Of a DNA stretch of 64,000 nucleotides, positions 38,438 through 50,450 are shown one piece after another. The translations under genes and the position numbers were made by a program. The notes under the pieces were generated by a model. The model worked only from the letters and a program-made list of their open reading frames with translations, was not told where the DNA came from and searched no databases. The DNA comes from Macrocybe gigantea (taxonomy: Eukaryota; Basidiomycota; Agaricomycetes; Agaricales; Callistosporiaceae). How positions within the stretch are numbered: position 1 is the first letter of the stretch; each line of letters starts with the position of its first letter. The stretch covers positions 186,001 through 250,000 of the forward strand of contig SJRY01000236.1 of NCBI GenBank assembly GCA_011319805.1, in the 5' to 3' direction.

Positions 38438-39244
38438 ATGTCCCGCCAACGACGAGCTCTACTATATCTGTTTAGTTTCTGGTCTATCTTCATCCTGCTC
38501 TCCTTTGTGGGTGCACACGCTCTCACCCGATCCGAGTCGACATTCAGCAAGTACGCAAGAGCACACTATCTAGGCGACGATTACGAATTCCGTCAAGAGG
38601 ATGGGTGGAGGGATATCAACACCACAGACCTGTCTACAAATATCCTCTCCACGCTAACTCTGTTCAACGTCGCAAGACCGCCGACGACCGTGCGAAACAG
38701 AAGGTCCATGAGAAAATCAGCGGCCTCGTTGGGGAAGGTTTTCGACACATTTGGAAAGGTTTAAAAGGCATAGGAAAAATTGAAGAAGTCACTATAACTT
38801 GGTACACGGGCCACGATCTACTCAACCCTAGCTGTTGGAAGAATGGAAAATGGGCGCCAACAGTGCGTTAGCTTTCCACCGCCTTGGCATTAGATGACAT
38901 CAACTTTGGTCTTTAGGACAAATCTTTCACATGTGCATTGACCCTCAGGGGATGGGATGGTAAACCGGCTTGTTTTAAATTTCTTGAACGTACGTGGGGA
39001 TTGAATGTCGCTTTATGATGCTGTTTCTGATAGGTATGCAGTGTGCAACAAAAAGAAAAAGTGCATATTCGTCCGCGTCGTGGACAGCTGTGCAGGCTGC
39101 GCTGCGGGTTCTCGTCATGTCGATCTTACTCGCACTGCGTTTGCCGAACTTGAAAACCCGGATGTCGGAATCACGCACATGATGTATCGCCAGGCGACGG
39201 AGCCTGACAATTGGTACGTCGAAAACCTCAAGCCTCGCATCTAG
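38438..39244 (+). CDS. secreted RlpA-like / expansin-like double-psi beta-barrel protein, one frame break
   Basis: Predicted extracellular protein. Signal peptide: MSRQRRALLYLFSFWSIFIL...SFVGAHA. A spacer reads YEFRQEDGWRDINTTD, then one base is missing at 38629-38630 (CC for CCC) before VYKYPLHANSVQRRKTADD. The barrel begins VTITWYTGHDLLNPSCWKNG and continues FTCALTLRGWDGKPACFKFL. It ends KCIFVRVVDSCAGCAAGSRH, VDLTRTAFAEL and a short tail, with TAG at 39242-39244. The conserved Cys pairs and the VDLT-FxxL pattern fit barwin/RlpA-like proteins. Cell-wall association or stress roles are known for relatives; here this is inference. Confidence 0.85.
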
Positions 39245-39387
39245 AGTTCACGCTATCTTTTAGGTTCGAAGAGTTATGGGGTCCAAAAGCTGGCGTTGGT
39301 CAATGATCCGATACCTATACCTTACACGTATCATACTACGAAGGCCCGAGTAAAATGGATACATTCTACATACTATAAACGGCTATG

Positions 39388-42300
39388 TCATGATTTGAAG
39401 TGGATCAGCTTCCGTTTCCTATTTTCAGTGATTTTTGACAGTGTCGAATTTTCAACCATCTCATCTTCAGGAAGCTCCGTGGTGTGTTCAGACAGGTAGC
39501 GTTGGCGCAAGTGCCCGAGGGCCGCAAGGTTATAACCCAGAATAGTTTTCTGGCGTTGGACCGCTGAGCGAACATTTTGTCGTAGAGGTATCAGGGTGGT
39601 GCGCATGACTCGATTGGAGACAATTTGGTGATGATGGGTTTTCAATAGAAATACGAGAATCCGCGACGCGAGCTGGATATTGCATCCCTAGAAAAGTTGA
39701 CTTGTGAGAGGCTGCTGGGCGACATGGTATTGCCCAGTCAGTGTACCTTTTTAGCCCAGACATCCAAGTAACCCATCAGCGACACAACTTTCTCGAACGG
39801 GAGCACCAATAATGCATCCTGTAGATAGGCCGTCTGGATTTTTTCTACGATTCTCAAAACGTATTCGTCAGGCTCCAAATCATATGCCGCGAGGACCGCA
39901 TTTCTTGGCGGAGGCTGTAGCCTCAAAGAATCCTTCTCCGATAACCTTTTCCGCATTTCTTCATATTCTTTAAAAACGGCTCGCTCGTTGTCTGCCAGAT
40001 TCAGCGCCTCTATGATCCGTTCGCCTGCCATGAGGGTATCCGTCGTTTGCTTCGTGACCATCGTCGACTCGGACTGTTGACTAGAGTCCTTAGAGATGCC
40101 CTGAGCATCCGAACGATTTAGAGCATCCGCTATGCCACTCTCATAGATATCTTCGAGCTCTTTTTCCCTCTCCTCCTCTAAAAACAGCTAAAAGAGAGCG
40201 CTAAATCAGGCTACTTTGTGCAACAGAAAAAAGTCTGAAAAATAATTAGCTCACAGGCTCGTCCAGTTTTTCCCAAATACGGATAGATTTATCGTGAGAA
40301 CCGGTGACAACGAAGTTGCCTTCGCGACTGACTGCCAATGCCCAAACTTCACTATGATGACCATCTAATTTTTGAATGTTTTCAAACTGCGCAAGGTAAT
40401 GAATTCAGCGACCAACTACGGATAGTGAAGACGAAGAAATGCCTTGTCACCGTCCCAGTACTTAAGGGTCTTGTCTTTACCGACGGTCCAGAAATAGTGC
40501 GATTTCTTTTCGAATGCGACTTGCATAACACTACTGTCATGCGCAAAAATCGACTTGTGACAATCTCCGAAGTCGAGGCCCCATATTTTCACATTTTTAT
40601 CGGCAGAAGAGGTCACTATGAGTTTAGAATCGTCCGATATGTCTATTGACAGTACCGGAAGCTTGAATGTCGTCAACAACGTGAAAGATAGTGCAATCGT
40701 TATGTGCATACTTTATGACCATATAGGGACAGATAGAATTTGAGTGAATCTTCGTAGAAGACCTTGACAGTGGAATCGAGGAGAGCAACCGCTAGCCACT
40801 TTCCATTTGGACTATATCGAACAGCAAGGACCTCGTCCGTCATTTTGAGCGTGCGAACATGTGTTAACGTGAGGATGTTTCCGCTTGGCTGGGACAAAGT
40901 GAAATAGAAGATTAACCGTGAGATCACAAAAAGTCGAGAAATAACAAACACTTTTCTCACTCGAGTCCCAATGCTCGAATGACCAGAACTTCACGTCTTT
41001 GTCTGCACCACCAGTTACGAGTCCTTTCGAATCTGGCCTCACGTGTAAAGACCACACAGTAGAAGTATGCGCTTCCACAGTCTGTACTAGTGACGATGAA
41101 GGCAAGTCGTACAACAGGATGTGACCGTCTTTCGTGCCCACAACGATCTGTAGAAAGAGCTTGAACCAGGAAGATTGAAAGAAATCAGAGCAGCCTACAT
41201 GGCGGTCACCTGGCAAGAACGTACTACACACGGCATGGCTACAACCGATAGTCCGTATGCATGCCGTAGTTCTGACATTCCATAGCTTTAGGGAATCTTG
41301 TTTGCAACGAGATAAGCTAAAGCATTTGAGCTTCATCTCCGATACTTACCGCTTGATGCAGAAGCCAGGAGTTGATCGTCGGAACTCAAACACACGGTTC
41401 GTACGTCCGTCCTATGCCCCGGAAGATCAACGGTGTATAATCGAGTGGCTTCCGGTATTTCTTTTGTTTTGACGGGCCGGGGTAGGTTGTAGACTTCCAA
41501 AGCATTACATGTTAATGCGACTAGAAGCTGCAGGGCGAATGAGATGAAGTCCCCATAAAGAACAAAAGATTTCAACCTGGAGGTTGCTCCCTGCGGAACC
41601 ATCTGAGCCGAAATCAAAGGACCGGATTTTCCCCGAAGCACGGACAACAAGGAAGGTGTAAAAAGATCGTCGACATTGACTTCGTCTCCCGTAAAGTTTA
41701 ATTCTGCCTCTCGAGTGGCGGAGACTTCATGGTTTTTCAAATTCTTCTCTTTCGCTCGCTTATTTCGTCTCTGTTGTTTCTTCTGCATTTCCTCTTGACT
41801 GCGTATCCGGAAAAGCTCACGGAACGATCATGTGATTGAACAGCGATGACGGGATGCGACGGATGGATCATAACCTGCGAAACTCGGTGGCGGGAGGACA
41901 GCGGGAGAGATGATAGTGGATGCACTATTTTGGAAACCTGAAAAGCTAGTGAATGACCTCTACGTCAAAGTCGTGAATAAGATATACTTCTCCAGTATCT
42001 GTCTCTTGAAGACCTTGGTATAAAGCGTTATGGTCTATTTTCCATAGTTTAAGTTCTCCTTCTGCGCTTCCCGTGAATACAATTCCTCGATGGCGTCGAC
42101 AGCTAAACTCCATATCTCAGACTGATGGGCAACAACAGTCTGAACACAGTGTCGTGTTGTGAGATCCCACAACTTCATGAAAGTGTCCTTCGATGAGCTG
42201 AATAAAAAGCCGGTTGTTGATGCGGTCGATGAAGAGGCCGCGCTGAGAGTTATAAATTTGAGTGCTGTAATCTGGTCTCGGTGCCCACGTAACCTAAAGT

Positions 42301-42856
42301 CATTAAATAATGCACAAGACTAAAGGAAAAAAATACACGTACCGAAAAAGACCTGCTTCAGCAACAATGTCCCATAGGATGAGATCTGTATCCTGCGACC
42401 CAGATGCTAAGCGCACCCCTTCTTCATCAAACGCTAGCGCTGTCACGGATTTCTTGTGACCATTGAAGGTGTTCTCTACATCCCGGAAGCGGCATTCCAT
42501 AAGCGTATGGATCCATCTGCATAGCCGACAGCAAAGGTGTCCTTCCTAGGAGAACGGGCGATGCAAGTGACCTCCGCTTTGTGGCCTGGTTCATGCCACA
42601 TAGCAAGCTTTGTAGAGGATCAGTAAGAACACTGAATTGGGAAACAAGATAGCATGCCATTTGCCCCTTTTTCATGTCCCAGACCAAGATATCTTCCAAT
42701 GCAGGCACATATGCGCATTTACCGTCATAGCAGGAATTCGACGACGCGCTGCAAACGAGCCCAAATGCCTGGAGGAGCAATCAAGATGCATATATGATAT
42801 AGAGTGAAACAAGGAGCTACCTGTGTAGGACCGTGTCTGAGATAGCTGTTGACCAT
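39388..42856 (-). CDS. UTP12: UTP12/DIP2 (WDR3), U3 small-subunit processome WD40 protein, three frame breaks
   Basis: Essential UtpB component of the 90S pre-ribosome. Start [20 protein letters not shown]. Two WD40 propellers are evident: [107 protein letters not shown] and [15 protein letters not shown]. The Utp12 C-terminal domain includes [20 protein letters not shown] and [18 protein letters not shown]. Single missing bases break the frame near 42482-42484, 42099 and 41818; each sits between recognisable repeats, and at 41818 the restored reading is [17 protein letters not shown]. As the gene is essential, sequence error is far likelier than loss. Confidence 0.93.
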
Positions 42857-42966
42857 TGCTCGCCGTCCTTGACGCAACTCGGTTTTCTTTTTTCTGCAAG
42901 AGATAATTATCAGTCACGTGATATGTCAAAAATTGCACTCGATCGTGATCGTGGCTCCTATCCCAG
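42857..42966. promoter_or_regulatory. bidirectional promoter, UTP12 / APE4
   Basis: 110 bp between divergent start codons. It contains TCACGTGA at 42914-42921, a palindromic E-box of the CACGTG type that bHLH factors such as Cbf1 recognise in fungi. Confidence 0.5.
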
Positions 42967-44788
42967 ATGACAATGATGCTCTATACGAACGGCCCAGAGA
43001 CCGCTGTCCGCTTCCTCAAGTTTGTAAACGCGTCACCTACTCCATTCCATGCCGTCTACAATGCTGCTTCCCGCCTTGAGAAAGCTGGGTTCCAAAAGGT
43101 TTGCGCAATAAGTACATTTTCGTCATCGACTCTGACTGACCGTCGTGCCCATTCAGATCAGAGAAAAGGACGACTGGGAAACCGATGTGATGCCGGGGGG
43201 GAAGTACTTCTACACTCGGTGATTATCTTTCTCATCCTGAACACTTTTCCCTTTACCAAAACACCGGGAAGCAACCAGGCATCTCTTGTTGCATTTACCT
43301 TGCCCTCTGAATGGAAGCCAGGCGCCGGATTGAGCATCGTTGCGACTCACGTTGACAGTCCAAACTTGCGGGTAACAGATCCTTTCTTCGACGCCTTGGG
43401 TATGAGTTGCACGTCTGACAAGTGTCGGCTGTTGTGCTAGGTACGCCCTAAGTCCAAAAAGACTGGATCAGGATACCTGCAAGTTGGCATAGAGACCTAT
43501 GGAGGAGGCATATGGCATTCATGGCTTGACCGCGATCTCTCTTTAGCCGGAAGAGTCGTAGTTGCAGAGAAAGGAGGGGCTTTTACATCGAAATTAATCA
43601 AGATCGATAGGCCTCTCTTACGCATCCCCACACTTGCAATTCACCGTAAGTATCTTTTTGACGTCTTATGGCATACTTTAACTGGCTCTCCATCGGTAGT
43701 TGACAGGAATGTGAACGATACTCTCAAGTTCAGTCAAGAAACCGAATTCGTACCTATCCTTGGCCTGATAGAATCTCATCTAAACTCTTCAACAACCGAG
43801 GACAATAAGGATAATAATAAACAATCAGAAACTGACGGTCTTCCCGCGTCCAGTATTCAGGCTAATCATCATCCTTCGCTCCTTTCTGTGATAGCGAATG
43901 AACTATCAGTGGACCCTGGTGACATCCGTGATTTTGAATTGTATCAAACTCTTTTTCAGCACCTAGCATACTTCTGATAGTCGGCTTTCCAGATCGTTGT
44001 ATGACACTCAGCCTTCGACTCTAGGCGGACTTAGCAATGAATTCATCTTCAGCCCTCGCTTGGATAATCTGTTCTCATCGTACGTGCCTACAGCATAAGC
44101 TAGGACGTCTATCTCAATTATACAGGTTTTGTGCCGTCGAGGCGCTCGCCGAAAACCCCTTCCCGCAAGGTTCCAACACACCAGGAAATGTGAATTGCAT
44201 TGCATTGTTTAATCATGAAGAGATCGGCAGCGTTTCTACATCAGGAGCAGAATCCAGTCTCATACCTTCTTTGCTCAATCGCCTTTCTCCGACACCTAAA
44301 GCTGCGGCGCAGGCCATCTCCAAGTCTTTCTTGGTTTCGGCAGATATGGGCCACGCCATCCACCCGAACTATTCCCAAAAACATGAGGAATTGCACAAAC
44401 CAGTTATGAATGGCGGTATTGTCATCAAAACGAATGCGAAACAAAGATATGCCAGCGACGCGATCACTTCGTTCGTCGTGAAGCAACTTGTAGAGCGTAA
44501 AGGAGGCAGGGTGCAGGAATATGAAGTCAGAAATGACATGTAAGCGAAGCCCATCCTATTAACTGGGTCAATGCGTGATCACGTCTCTTCAATAGGGCAT
44601 GTGGATCGACTGTGGGGCCAATGCTCTCAAAGATCGGGCTTCGTACCGTTGATGTGGGATGTGCCATGCTATCAATGCATTCCATACGCGAAACGGCGGG
44701 ATCGTACGATATGCAGCATACCATCAATCTCTTTGCATCTTTCTTTGAGCATTTTGCGGTTTTAGACAAGGGACTTCACGTCGATTAA
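42967..44788 (+). CDS. APE4: aspartyl aminopeptidase (M18 family)
   Basis: Zinc peptidase that removes N-terminal Asp/Glu, related to DNPEP and yeast Ape4. Start MTMMLYTNGPETAVRFLKFV. Metal-site segments in order: IVATHVDSPNLRV, GGIWHSWLDRDLSLAGRVV, LFNHEEIGSVSTSGAES, LVSADMGHAIHPNY and a C-terminal exon with ACGSTVGPML and HSIRETAGSYDMQHTINLF. The end is VLDKGLHVD with TAA at 44786-44788. A low-complexity insert with TTEDNKDNNKQSE sits before the dimerisation part. No frame break seen. It is divergent from UTP12 (110 bp). Confidence 0.94.
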
Positions 44789-44967
44789 TCGGCTAGTCAG
44801 GCGTGACTGAGGAGCGAAACACCGATCGGATACTCTAGTACAGACGGTATCGGTGTAGCAGACTCATCATAATCTGACGTGCCATAGAACACTGACACCT
44901 GAGACCTATATCCTGATGTCGAGGGCCATCGATATGGAATAGTCACACTTGGGCTTTCTCCGCCTCG

Positions 44968-46206
44968 TCAAGTTTTCGCCCATTTTGCAACGGACTCGTT
45001 CGATGAATCTGGTCTCGATAACACACTGCGCTTCTTGGCTGTGCGAGAATAATGCGACAAGACCCATTCTCGTTCAGCTGCATTATTTTCGATCGTCCCT
45101 TGACGAATCTCATATGCTAAAATAATGTGAATCGCCAGCTTGACTCGATGACGAAAACATACTGACGCTTCATTTCAAACCGGGGTCCAACTTCTGCGAG
45201 CTGCACGCCTTTGCCAAGCTTTACGAAGACGTGGTGTCTGACACTCAAATGTTAATCGTGCTTTTATTCCCCCGTTTAATTTGACCCACCGGAATGAGAT
45301 GAAATCATCGTCATTCGCAAAGGTCATGACACGTTTGCTGTCTTCCTTCGGAACGGGGAAAAGATATTTCAGAATGTCCCGTACACGCTCTCCTAATTTT
45401 GAGGTGAAATTTTCAAATATTAGATGGGGGTATTGCTCGGATACCGTTGAATTTGCATAGGAGGCGATATCATGTCGCAATACGACGTTGTTTAGGGTGA
45501 AGTAAATCGTCGGTCCATGGGGAAAGTGCGATACGATCATGGCATCTGGTGAAATTAATGAACAAAAGGTAAAGCAAAATGGATGGGTAAGAAAGGACGG
45601 ACCTGGAATACCGCGATGTTCGTGAAGGACAATCAGGTCTGTAACATCGTTGGCTCTACATGCTTCCGCAAGCTCCTCCACGACATAATTACCACGGTTG
45701 ATTCGATGAGAATTGGGGAAAACGAGTCTCATTTCCTGTATCTCCTGTGAAACAGCGTGACATGGACATGGTGAGTGCAGCATACTTTTGAGAACTGCAG
45801 CAGCTTGGAGCTGGGATCGCGCGAAGTTGTAATGATGATTTTTGGGTCTTGAATACCGGCTCGCGAGTATTCGTTATCAATATGCGATGTCGGTTCTTGT
45901 CACGTATGGTTAAAATTCAGGGTAGCATGTCAGGAATTATGGACATACCTGCTTGAGCATCATCAAAGGCCAACTCCTTGCCTAAGCTCGACGCTTGCTT
46001 TTTCAATTCGGTGGGCAAGGGCTTTCCGCTTGCTAGAGCATCTTTCAACTGCTGCTTCCGCTCATAGGTCTGTCGCTCCTGAGCTTCCAAGGACTTTGCA
46101 TAGATGTATTGCCTGCGTTCCCTGATCTGGCGGCGAAGCTGGTCATGCAAGAAGTCAGTTGTTAGATCACCGTGATCCCGCTCTCGTCGGACAGAAGATA
46201 TACCAT
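44968..46206 (-). CDS. IMP4: IMP4, Brix-domain U3 snoRNP protein
   Basis: SSU processome protein that helps U3 snoRNA pair with pre-rRNA. The first coding exon is only the ATG (46206-46204). An intron (46203-46139) separates it from [20 protein letters not shown], which matches the start of Imp4 proteins. The Brix domain follows: [71 protein letters not shown] and [20 protein letters not shown]. The C terminus reads [20 protein letters not shown] and ends SVAKWAKT with TGA at 44968-44970. It is the third SSU-assembly gene in the window. Confidence 0.93.
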
Positions 46207-46441
46207 TCTTTGGGTCACACAAGAATTATTAGGATAGCAGAAAAGTTCAGAGTAAACGAATGCTATTATGACGGTGTTGAATAAAAACACCGTGGGCATT
46301 TATTACCACAACAAGCAGGCTCAATAACGGAAAGCAAAATGTCGTGCAACATCAACACCCAGTCCAAGTACACAACTTATCACGCCACGCCTAACCTTCT
46401 CATAGTCCCAGTACGCAGTCATCTGACGATTGTGATCAACG

Positions 46442-48221
46442 TTACGCCGGTAATGATGTAGATTGAGAACCCACCACGATAGGGGCCGTATACAGCGTCT
46501 GCTTGTGAACTCTTGTTACGACGTATATGTGGTCCAGTTCCTCAGAAGTTAATGGAGGATCATCAATGTCGGGTTCCAGATCTGTGATATTCCATCAATA
46601 AAGCGCTTTAATATATTGCATTTCATGACCATACCGTCCTCATTCACAGGTACGTTGGATGTGGAATGTTCTGGGTGGGAGAAGCACGCATATCGATAGC
46701 GGTCTAACAGTGGGCGACATGTTTCCAGCGGATACCACTCGTAAGTCTCCTGAAAATAGACATAGGATTAGCCGGGGACGCTGTGGTAGTGTCTTCATAC
46801 TGGGTCGGCCAAGTATGATGGGCAATATTCGCCTTTGTATCTCATCTTCTGGCAGGAGTGGATATAATAACCTGGTGCGTAGTTGGCTATTGCAATGGAA
46901 AAGGGTTACAATTAACTACGTACCCATGTACAATGATTTCACATCGGAGGCTCCTGCTTCGTTCATCTCTCGGACAAGAGAGACTTCTCGCATCGCACTG
47001 AGCTACGATCACGGACAGGATGCAGCACAAGTATTACTTGAAAGCCCTTCCGAAAAAAAATTCGCATCTCACCTTACCTAATGAGAATCTCTCCCATGTT
47101 TTGTCGTAGATAAAATATACACTCGAGACACAGCTAGGAAGGATGTCAATGACGCTTATCGCGATGAGCTTGCCATCAAGGCGATAAAGTTGATGATAGG
47201 AGCCATATCTCCGAGGTAGGTGATCCGGGACGTCAGCAGAATATAAGATGGATTGTGGCTGCAACAACGAGGTCCGTCAATCGCGAATGAATCGGCATGA
47301 TGATTTGCACCCACCCGGAGAGGAGATTCCACTAGGAAACGGATAAACTCTGAAGGAGTTGATTTTATATCGTGATGAATTTCTCGTTGATACTTTTCGT
47401 AAAGCTGGTACTTTTCCTCGGTGTAGCTGGAGGGTTCCAAGATAACCTTGAGAGGTCGTGTTTGATCATAACAGGGTCACGAAAGAATATTTCCGTACCT
47501 CGAATTCATGTGCAACTGGTACCTTATCATCCCGAAAGGATTTTTCACCTGAGTGGATTGATGCAAGGAAAGAGAAATCGGTAGCTTTCTTGAAGAGTTT
47601 TTTACTGCTTCTTGGGGAGAGAGCGTCAACGACGCTGAGGATGATCCAGGTTGTATCATGCTCACGCTTCCTGACGAGAACCGTGGTCGTTATTCCCTTC
47701 GAGCACGAGGCGGTTCCAGCTGTGACAACAGAGTTTCAGATGGGGATGGTGGAAAATGAGGATAGTCGGCCACACCGGTTCATGACCTTCCTCTGACTCT
47801 TGGATGGCTTGAACATCAGAGCGTCTAATCTTCAAAGACATGTCGGCTAAGTTTAGGTAGCGTGTAAGGTGCACATACTTGATTGTATATTGTGGGCAGC
47901 AGGACATTCTCAAGTCGGGTTTGTAGCACCATGTGCCTGCAGAGTTGATGAGAACGCCTGAGGTGCTCCGTTTTCATGTGCTTGAATTTACCGGACCGAC
48001 GCCATCCACGGTCTATCATGTCTTGATAGACCTGCACACCAGTTTGCGCTCGTTCTTTTCGGGCGATTAGGGCTCACCTGGCACGAGAGCTTCTGCGCTT
48101 CCAGGCCTGCAGTATGATAACTTGAACGGGTCACACTTCTCTCACCCGGTGGTGAGCAGTATCCGCACGTCGATGTGCTGCGTCCATGTGGAGTTCCTAT
48201 GCAGTCTATCCCGGTGGTCAT
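46442..48221 (-). CDS. ATE1: arginyl-tRNA--protein transferase (ATE1)
   Basis: Adds Arg to N-terminal Asp/Glu/oxidised Cys, feeding the N-degron pathway. Start MTTGIDCIGTPHGRSTSTCG gives the N-terminal CGYC pair. Then VYQDMIDRGWRRSG and YKPDLRMSCCPQYTIK carry the conserved CC motif. The second half has LEPSSYTEEKYQLYEKYQRE, YQLYRLDGKLIAISVIDILP and SVYFIYDKTWERFSLGKLSA, the acyltransferase core. The C-terminal exon reads PPLTSEELDHIYVVTRVHKQ and ends STSLPA with TAA at 46442-46444. About eight introns. It is tandem with IMP4. Confidence 0.93.
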
Positions 48222-48837
48222 TTCGGGGATCGATATAACGGGAGTTCAGAGCAATGTCTGATACATAGCATACGTAATACAGATCTTCCAGTACCCGCGA
48301 ACAGAAACCGTGATTTCTACATGTAAGTTTATCGTTGCGCTGCGTTCAACTATCCGCGGAAGAGTGGCTACCTGTCCCTCTCGTCGCCACTAGGTTATAC
48401 TGCACGTTTTTCCTGTATTTTGTCGACAAGTCAGCCGCGGTTTTGATGTACGCGTTGGCTCGTAAGACCTCCTGCGCAAGACAAATCATAATCAGCAATG
48501 CCACGCGACGAAGAACCATTCGATCAGACCTCCAGGCAATGATTGAGCTCTAAAATCATCTCTGTACACTTTGACTGCACAAAAAGCTCAATGTTTTGAA
48601 AGAGGAGACTAGCAGAGAACATACCGTATTTTTCAGGATTCTTTCAAGCAGCACAGCCTGGCGCTCTGCATGAGGATTCTCCATCTCACTGAATGAACCT
48701 AGTAGACTCGAATCAATGCAGGATGGACGCGATCACTTGATTGAGAACATGATTATGTAATATTGAGTACAGATGCATGGGGTATATCTATGGAGTGCAA
48801 CAAGATATGAATACAGTCTCTTACCATCATAGAAAGG
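48222..48837. other. intergenic with one weak small ORF
   Basis: About 600 bp between the ATE1 start and the PROPPIN stop. On the minus strand a 57-codon frame (48519-48346) begins MVLRRVALLIMICLAQEVLR, which resembles a signal peptide, but no conserved mature part is recognisable. I treat it as unproven. Otherwise the stretch looks like promoter and 3' UTR. Confidence 0.3.
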
Positions 48838-50346
48838 TCAAGCCCAACCGTCCCATCTTCCATATCTCCTAAATTCCAGTAGTGTGCAGTCACGACTTTC
48901 TTTGACTTCTTTCCCCTTCTCTTTGCTTCGCGACGGCACGGGCGAGGCGGTGTGTAGTCGCGCGCCGCTGGCCGAAGATGTACGAGCGGAAAGAGAGGAT
49001 GTCATCTTAGGCAGTGACAGACGGTACCAGCCTCCGGAAAACGTCAGCGCGATGAGCTGGTACTCTTGACTCTTGCTTGGCAAGTTCGGTTCGGGCTGCG
49101 ATGGGGCCAGTATCCAAGCTACCGTGCACCGTTCATCGTCTGCCAACTCGGCGCTGATTGACCGCACAGAGGAGCTTGATATCGAGATGTGCGAGGCTTG
49201 CACGGGTATTCGGTATTGGGCATAAGACCATTCAGATTCGAAGTACTTTGGCAACGGCAGAAACGGTGTCAAGGGCGAAAAGGTCGATTGGCGATTGCTA
49301 GCCGGGAAGGTCTCAGCCTCGATGTCAAGCTTGACATGAAAGGCAACTTACTATGATGCGCCAGACGTCGCGAGTGCAAACACGTGTACGGTGCCCTTAT
49401 CGCTCCAGACACATATCTCTTTCTCGTCTGGTCGGAAGGCGACTCCGTATATATCAGCTTTGTCCGTACCTCTTCGGAACTCTCTGACGAGCTTCCCAGT
49501 CAGGGAATCCCACACCCGCACTAGAGTGCCTCGCGTCGACGTCGTCGCAAGGAGACGCCCCGACGGCGGAACAGATAGGGTTGTAAGTGCCGTCGTGTGG
49601 GCGGCAACGATCGATATCGGATGCTTGCTACGGTTTGTAGGTGCATTTGCAGAACTGCTAGGTCCCGATGTCGGCGGTGGCGGACACGGAGGCAGGTGTA
49701 TGAGCTGCACATGGCCTAGTTGGCGTCCAGGAATGGCAAGCAGTGTCGAGTGCGGGCTCGTGGCCAAGGCGAGCAGACCTGAAAAAGACATGTATACTCA
49801 CATCTGAGAGAATGCATGGAAAGAGAAGCAGGGTAGTAAGATCATCAGTTGCCCACCTTTGGGATTGTCGCAAGTATCCCATTCGCCGTACCGCGTGACA
49901 GTTGTGCTGAACTGGAACACGACGACCCTTCTCCGGAGAACGACGGCAAGCCAGTTGCGTCTGCATGCAAGCCCACGGACTCTCTCTCTAAACTCGAGCT
50001 CCGCAACTTCCGTACCCAGCGCATCATCCCACAAGATGACTTTATTCGGTGGATACAGTGGGCTCGGACCTCCCCGAGCAGAAACAACAGATTCGTCGTA
50101 TGCAAGGGAAGAACAGTGGCCAGCGTCCCACCAGACAGCTCTACAATGTTGATGAATACGACGAAATACCAGCCAGAGGGCTACGAGCGGCGCACCTCGT
50201 GTCCGGATCAACTTGAGGGGGGCAGTGCGATAGATAGCAAAGCCAGCAGGGGTAGTTACAGTGAATATTTCGCAATCGGCATCGAAGCGAGCATCGACAA
50301 TTTGAACTGGCTTTGTCGCTGTGATCGAGTGGCGGGCGAGGTTCAT
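48838..50346 (-). CDS. HSV2: PROPPIN (Atg18/Hsv2/WDR45B family), one frame break
   Basis: Seven-bladed beta-propeller that binds PI3P/PI(3,5)P2, in autophagy or vacuole maintenance. Start MNLARHSITATKPVQIVDAR. Blades include FTVTTPAGFAIYRT, LPLHTTNLLFLLG and NKVILWDDALGTEVAELEFR. The lipid-binding loop is KLVREFRRGTDKADIYGVAF, the FRRG hallmark. Then EICVWSDKGTVHVFAL, and a long Ser-rich insertion before the last blade with YQLIALTFSGGWYRLSL. Between LLFLLG and GPSPLYPPNKV one base is missing in a G run (50072-50075 on the plus strand). Of the three fungal types, Hsv2 seems closest, but Atg18/Atg21 cannot be excluded. Confidence 0.85.
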
Positions 50347-50450
50347 ATACAGAAGCGTCAGAGCACAAGGACAACAGCAAAGGGACTTGAACGAGAGCGT
50401 GTATGTACTGTACACAGGAAACAACAAATAACACTACCGCAGACACGTCC

